Origin: Brucella intermedia LMG 3301
GTDB lineage: Bacteria; Pseudomonadota; Alphaproteobacteria; Rhizobiales; Rhizobiaceae
DNA length: 64,000 bases
Direction of reading: 5' to 3'
NCBI RefSeq assembly: GCF_000182645.1
Contig: NZ_ACQA01000002.1
Coordinates: forward strand, 1,731,001 to 1,795,000
Part shown: positions 60,676 through 64,000 of the stretch, one piece after another
How positions within the stretch are numbered: the stretch's first letter is position 1
How the letters are laid out: every line of letters begins with the position of its first letter
Program-made: the position numbers and the translations under genes
The notes under the pieces: generated by a model
Databases searched by the model: none
What the model was told of the DNA's origin: nothing
Seen by the model: only the letters and a program-made list of their open reading frames with translations

Positions 60676-62474
60676 TGAGCGCGCTTCCAGAAATTTCTGT
60701 CGCGCCTGCGGCGGTCCGCATGTCCTCCTGGCGTCTCCTGATGAGCAATCGTCTGGCGGCTTTCGGTTTTTTTCTGCTGGTTCTGATCTGCTTCATCATT
60801 CTGCTGGCCCCGGTTCTCCCGCTTCCCAATCCCGACGCGACTTCTCCTGCAATGCGATTGAAACCCATGTTCAGCGAAGGACATCTTCTTGGAACGGATC
60901 AGCTCGGGCGCGATATACTGAGCCGTGTCATATGGGGCACGCGTGTGTCCGTTGCAGTTGGCTTTGCAGCGACGCTGATCGCAGCAATCGTCGGCTCGGC
61001 TATCGGTCTTGTGGCCGGCTATGCGGGCGGACGAACCGACAATTTGATGATGCGCGGCATCGATATGCTGATGGCATTTCCTTATATCCTGCTGGCGCTG
61101 GCTATCGTGGCAGTGCTCGGGCCGGGCTTGATGAATGCGCTTTACGCGATTGCGGTGGTCAATATTCCGTTCTTCGCGCGTAATGTTCGCGGGGTTACGC
61201 TTGGTCTCGCGCATCGTGGGTTTATTGATGCTGCCCGGCTCTCCGGGAAAAGTCCGGTTTCGATCCTGTTAAGCGAAGTGCTGCCCAATGTGCTGCCGGT
61301 TATCGTCATTACCATGTCGACCACGGCGGGCTGGATGATCCTCGAAACGGCGGGCCTGAGCTTCCTCGGTCTTGGCGCGCAGCCGCCGCAGGCCGATCTC
61401 GGCTCCATGCTCGGCGAAGGCCGCGCGCAACTGTTCAATGCCCCGCATGTCTCCATCGTGCCGGGATTGATGATCTTGCTGTTGGTCATCAGTCTCAACG
61501 TATTGGGAGATGGGGTGCGCGATGTTCTCGATCCGCGATTGCGGTCAGGTGCGCTGGGGCGGCCAGGCGCGATAACCGATATTGCCAAGGACCGGTCATC
61601 GCCTATGATCAAGGATGGCCAAAAAGCTCTTTCTATTGCCGGTCTCGAAACGGGCTTCGTCAATGGCGGGCATTTCACCCCCGCTGTCCGCAATGTTTCA
61701 CTCGAACTTGAACGCGGCGAATGTCTCGGCCTGATTGGGGAGAGCGGATCGGGAAAAAGCGTGACCGCCCTGTCAGTAATGGGCCTCGTGGCGTCCCCGC
61801 CCGGACTTATCCGCAACGGCGCGATCTGTCTGGGCGACCGGGACGTTCTTTCAATGTCTGAAACCGAGTTGACGGCGGCACGGGGCGCAAGAGTTGCTTA
61901 TGTGTTTCAGGACCCACTGACGACGTTGCATCCTATGTATCCGGTCGGACGTCAAGTCGAGGAGGCGATTACGGCGCATCGGCGGGTTGGAGCCAGTGAA
62001 CGGCGGAAACAGGCGGTTGCGCTTCTTGACAAAGTTGGCATTCCGGACGCCTCACAGCGGGCCCATCACTATCCGCACCAGCTGTCAGGCGGTCAACGCC
62101 AGCGCGTCGGCATTGCCATGGCTCTGGCCAACGATCCTGACATCATCATTGCAGACGAGCCGACCACAGCGCTCGATGTCACGGTGCAGGCGCACATTCT
62201 TGAACTGCTGCGCAATCTCCAGCGCGAGCGCGGCATGGCTCTTCTGTTTATTACCCATGATTTCGGAGTGGTTTCGGAGATTTGTGACCGCGTGGCAGTG
62301 ATGAAAGACGGCGAGATTGTCGAGACGGGTACAACTTCGGCAGTTCTGTCCAATCCGCAGCACAGCTATACGAAACGCTTGATAGCTTGCGTTCCCGAAC
62401 TTGGGCAAGGCGCCGACTTTCTGGAGCGTGTGGCGGGTCTCTTCAAGCGCGAAAACGGGAAGGCGACAGGATGA
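60675..62474 (+). CDS. oligopeptide-type permease fused to ATPase (DppC-DppD)
   Basis: 599 residues from the ATG at 60675. Residues 1-300 are a DppC-like permease: [38 protein letters not shown], the EAA loop [20 protein letters not shown] and [20 protein letters not shown]. After a linker (about residues 295-315) comes a DppD-like ATPase: Walker [13 protein letters not shown]-loop [36 protein letters not shown] and the end [15 protein letters not shown]. Such a fusion is rare; usually these are two genes. The fused gene shows no internal damage. Confidence 0.87.
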   Translation: MSALPEISVAPAAVRMSSWRLLMSNRLAAFGFFLLVLICFIILLAPVLPLPNPDATSPAMRLKPMFSEGHLLGTDQLGRDILSRVIWGTRVSVAVGFAATLIAAIVGSAIGLVAGYAGGRTDNLMMRGIDMLMAFPYILLALAIVAVLGPGLMNALYAIAVVNIPFFARNVRGVTLGLAHRGFIDAARLSGKSPVSILLSEVLPNVLPVIVITMSTTAGWMILETAGLSFLGLGAQPPQADLGSMLGEGRAQLFNAPHVSIVPGLMILLLVISLNVLGDGVRDVLDPRLRSGALGRPGAITDIAKDRSSPMIKDGQKALSIAGLETGFVNGGHFTPAVRNVSLELERGECLGLIGESGSGKSVTALSVMGLVASPPGLIRNGAICLGDRDVLSMSETELTAARGARVAYVFQDPLTTLHPMYPVGRQVEEAITAHRRVGASERRKQAVALLDKVGIPDASQRAHHYPHQLSGGQRQRVGIAMALANDPDIIIADEPTTALDVTVQAHILELLRNLQRERGMALLFITHDFGVVSEICDRVAVMKDGEIVETGTTSAVLSNPQHSYTKRLIACVPELGQGADFLERVAGLFKRENGKATG

Positions 62475-63268
62475 GCGGAAATGCAATCAGCGTTCGCGAT
62501 CTCACAAAAACCTTCGGTGGCGGGCGAACACTTCTGGGGAAGGAGCGTCACAAAGTCGAGGCGGTTAAAAATGTTTCGTTCGATCTTAGAAGCGGTGAGA
62601 CCTTGGCGATCGTCGGTGAAAGCGGATCGGGCAAAAGCACGCTCGCCAGAATGCTTGTCGGACTGACAGAGCCGACGGGTGGTACGATGACGATTGCTGG
62701 CCGCGATGCGCGTAAACTGCGAAATGCCGGCGCACGGGCATTTGGCAAGGTCATACAATATGTGTTTCAGGATCCTGTCGCGTCGCTCAATCCCCGAAAG
62801 ACAATCGGGCAGATCCTGGAAACACCCCTCAGGCTTCTGTGCGGCCTCGATCCAACTCAACGGCAGGAACGCATGATCCAATTGTTGGACGCCGTTCATA
62901 TGCCCAAGGATACGCTGAAACGCTTTCCGCACGAATTCTCCGGGGGCCAGGCCCAGCGTATCGCCATTGCGCGCACGCTGGCGGCTGAAGCGGAAATCGT
63001 CGTGCTCGACGAACCGGTTAGCGCGCTGGATGTCTCTGTTCAGGCGCAGGTTCTTCTGCTTTTGGATCAACTGAAGAAAGAGTTTGGTCTCTCCTATCTC
63101 TTCATCAGTCACGACCTTGCTGTGGTGGAAGCCATCTCCGACAGGGTTGCGGTTATGTATTTCGGGGAAATCGTTGAAGAAGCAACCGCAAGCGCTCTTT
63201 TTGCCAGACCTGAACATGCCTATACACGAAAACTCGTGGAAAGCGCGCCGCGCATCAGGAGAGAGTAG
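62471..63268 (+). CDS. oligopeptide-type ABC ATPase (DppF-like)
   Basis: 265 residues from the ATG at 62471, overlapping the fused gene by four bases. Walker [13 protein letters not shown]-loop YVFQDPVASLNP, signature FSGGQAQRIAIA, Walker B IVVLDEPVSALD, H-loop FISHDLAVVEAIS and the C-terminal HAYTRKLVESAP of the DppF branch. It completes the importer with the upstream genes. Confidence 0.9.
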   Translation: MSGNAISVRDLTKTFGGGRTLLGKERHKVEAVKNVSFDLRSGETLAIVGESGSGKSTLARMLVGLTEPTGGTMTIAGRDARKLRNAGARAFGKVIQYVFQDPVASLNPRKTIGQILETPLRLLCGLDPTQRQERMIQLLDAVHMPKDTLKRFPHEFSGGQAQRIAIARTLAAEAEIVVLDEPVSALDVSVQAQVLLLLDQLKKEFGLSYLFISHDLAVVEAISDRVAVMYFGEIVEEATASALFARPEHAYTRKLVESAPRIRRE

Positions 63269-63274
63269 CAGGAT

Positions 63275-64000
63275 ATGGTCAAAATGGGCCTGAATTCCGA
63301 TCACGAACCGCAATATCGCGCGAGGGCGGCAAAGGTCCGTCGGCGACCGGAAGAGATTGCCGACCGTATCAAGGATGTTATCCGTTCCGATGCATTGAGG
63401 CCGGGAGATCGACTGCCACAGGAAAAGGAACTGATTGACCAGTTCAAGGCCGCCAAGGGCACTGTGCGCGAAGCGATGAAGGCGCTGGAGACGCAGGGTC
63501 TGATTTTTACGCGCAGCGGTCCCGGGGGCGGGGCTTTTGTGGCCGAACCTTCCGCCCAGCACGCAATGGAAATGCTTGGGAGTTATTTTTTCTTCGACCA
63601 TCCGAGCCTTGCGGAAGTCTACGCTATCCGCAAGCTTCTTGAACCGGAGGTCGCGGCTATCCTGTCGGGAAGGCTGACCGAGGACGAGATCATCCGACTA
63701 GAAGACACAATGCGGATTTATGACCGTCCACCAGTTGATCTCGACGACCAGTATCGCCAGCGTGTTGCGGAGCTGGATTTCCATTCCCTGCTGGCGCAAC
63801 TTTGTCCGGACCGCCTGCTCGGCTTCATCTGCGGATTGACCCATAACCTGCTGCGAAGCCTGCCAATCGCACGCGCAATTTATGCGGACCCCACGCCAGC
63901 CTCGCGTGAAGAAGGGCTCATCTTTCAGCATCGATTGCTGGCGGCGCTTGTCGAAAATCGCAGCGAAGATGCGCGACTCATCGCGTTTGAACATATGGTT
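63275..64000 (+). CDS. GntR/FadR-family transcriptional regulator, 3' end outside window
   Basis: Open frame from the ATG at 63275 to the window end (242 codons, no stop). N-terminal winged helix: EEIADRIKDVIRSDALRPGD, LPQEKELIDQFKAAKGTVRE and AMKALETQGLIFTRSGPGGG. The C-terminal FCD-type ligand domain follows: VYAIRKLLEPEVAAILSGRL and ELDFHSLLAQL. It starts six bases after the DppF-like gene, so it is in the same transcription unit and probably controls it. The ligand is unknown. Confidence 0.85.
   Translation, partial: MVKMGLNSDHEPQYRARAAKVRRRPEEIADRIKDVIRSDALRPGDRLPQEKELIDQFKAAKGTVREAMKALETQGLIFTRSGPGGGAFVAEPSAQHAMEMLGSYFFFDHPSLAEVYAIRKLLEPEVAAILSGRLTEDEIIRLEDTMRIYDRPPVDLDDQYRQRVAELDFHSLLAQLCPDRLLGFICGLTHNLLRSLPIARAIYADPTPASREEGLIFQHRLLAALVENRSEDARLIAFEHMV

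Noticed and set aside
1..64000. CRISPR arrays, tRNA or rRNA genes
   Set aside because: No regularly spaced direct repeats, no tRNA-like cloverleaf with a recognisable T-loop and no rRNA segments were noticed on reading; a dedicated scan was not possible.

Overview
The window looks like chromosomal DNA from a Brucellaceae alphaproteobacterium, most likely Ochrobactrum/Brucella. This rests on protein resemblance recalled from memory (FhuC, Rrf2, FUSC, M42 peptidase and transporter families), moderate-to-high GC, and dispersed extragenic palindromes of the type common in Rhizobiales. No database search was possible.

Layout. (1) About 1-10.4 kb is an accessory, IS-scarred stretch: one apparently intact IS3-family element (IS2-type, with a -1 frameshift site), a decayed IS5/IS427-type element, a decayed IS701-family element, a frameshifted IS6-family element and the 3' end of an IS66 transposase. 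Between them lie small exported proteins, an orphan Imm11-type immunity protein, a decayed hemagglutinin/CdiA-like fragment and an AbrB/VapC toxin-antitoxin pair. (2) 10.7-17.7 kb is a ferric-hydroxamate uptake locus: fhuC and an AraC regulator diverge, followed by receptor, fhuD and double-length fhuB. (3) 17.7-23.8 kb holds an Hsp20 pseudogene, an AraC regulator, a FUSC/DUF1656/HlyD efflux operon and an AraC relic. (4) 23.8-48.1 kb is the heart of the window: seven luciferase-like flavin monooxygenases (LLM), a flavin reductase, an Rrf2 regulator, two GNAT acetyltransferases, an M20 amidohydrolase, an oligopeptide-type ABC importer with two tandem binding proteins, and a polar-amino-acid-type importer with two tandem binding proteins. 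(5) 48.4-54.5 kb has an SsuABC-like importer, CopC, a CopD-cytochrome c-thioredoxin-like fusion and a cysteine synthase. (6) 54.5-56.5 kb is another relic zone with a transposase fragment, a truncated metallo-beta-lactamase-fold gene and a DUF4239 membrane protein. (7) 56.9-64 kb has an M42 peptidase of the type linked to the osmoprotectant NAGGN, then a second oligopeptide-type ABC operon (binding protein and first permease both disrupted; second permease fused to an ATPase) and a GntR/FadR-type regulator cut by the window end.

How it may work. The unit GNAT + LLM + M20 deacylase + cystine-like importer at 40.5-47.4 kb has the gene content of the Bacillus subtilis ytm/yxe operons, where S-substituted cysteine is imported, N-acetylated, oxidatively cleaved at sulfur and deacetylated. 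The neighbouring divergent LLM/oligopeptide-importer operons, the flavin reductase, the Rrf2 regulator (the family of CymR) and a cysteine synthase suggest a large organosulfur scavenging island. A short TATAGAAT-like motif recurs upstream of three of its transcription units. The substrates are inferred and unproven.
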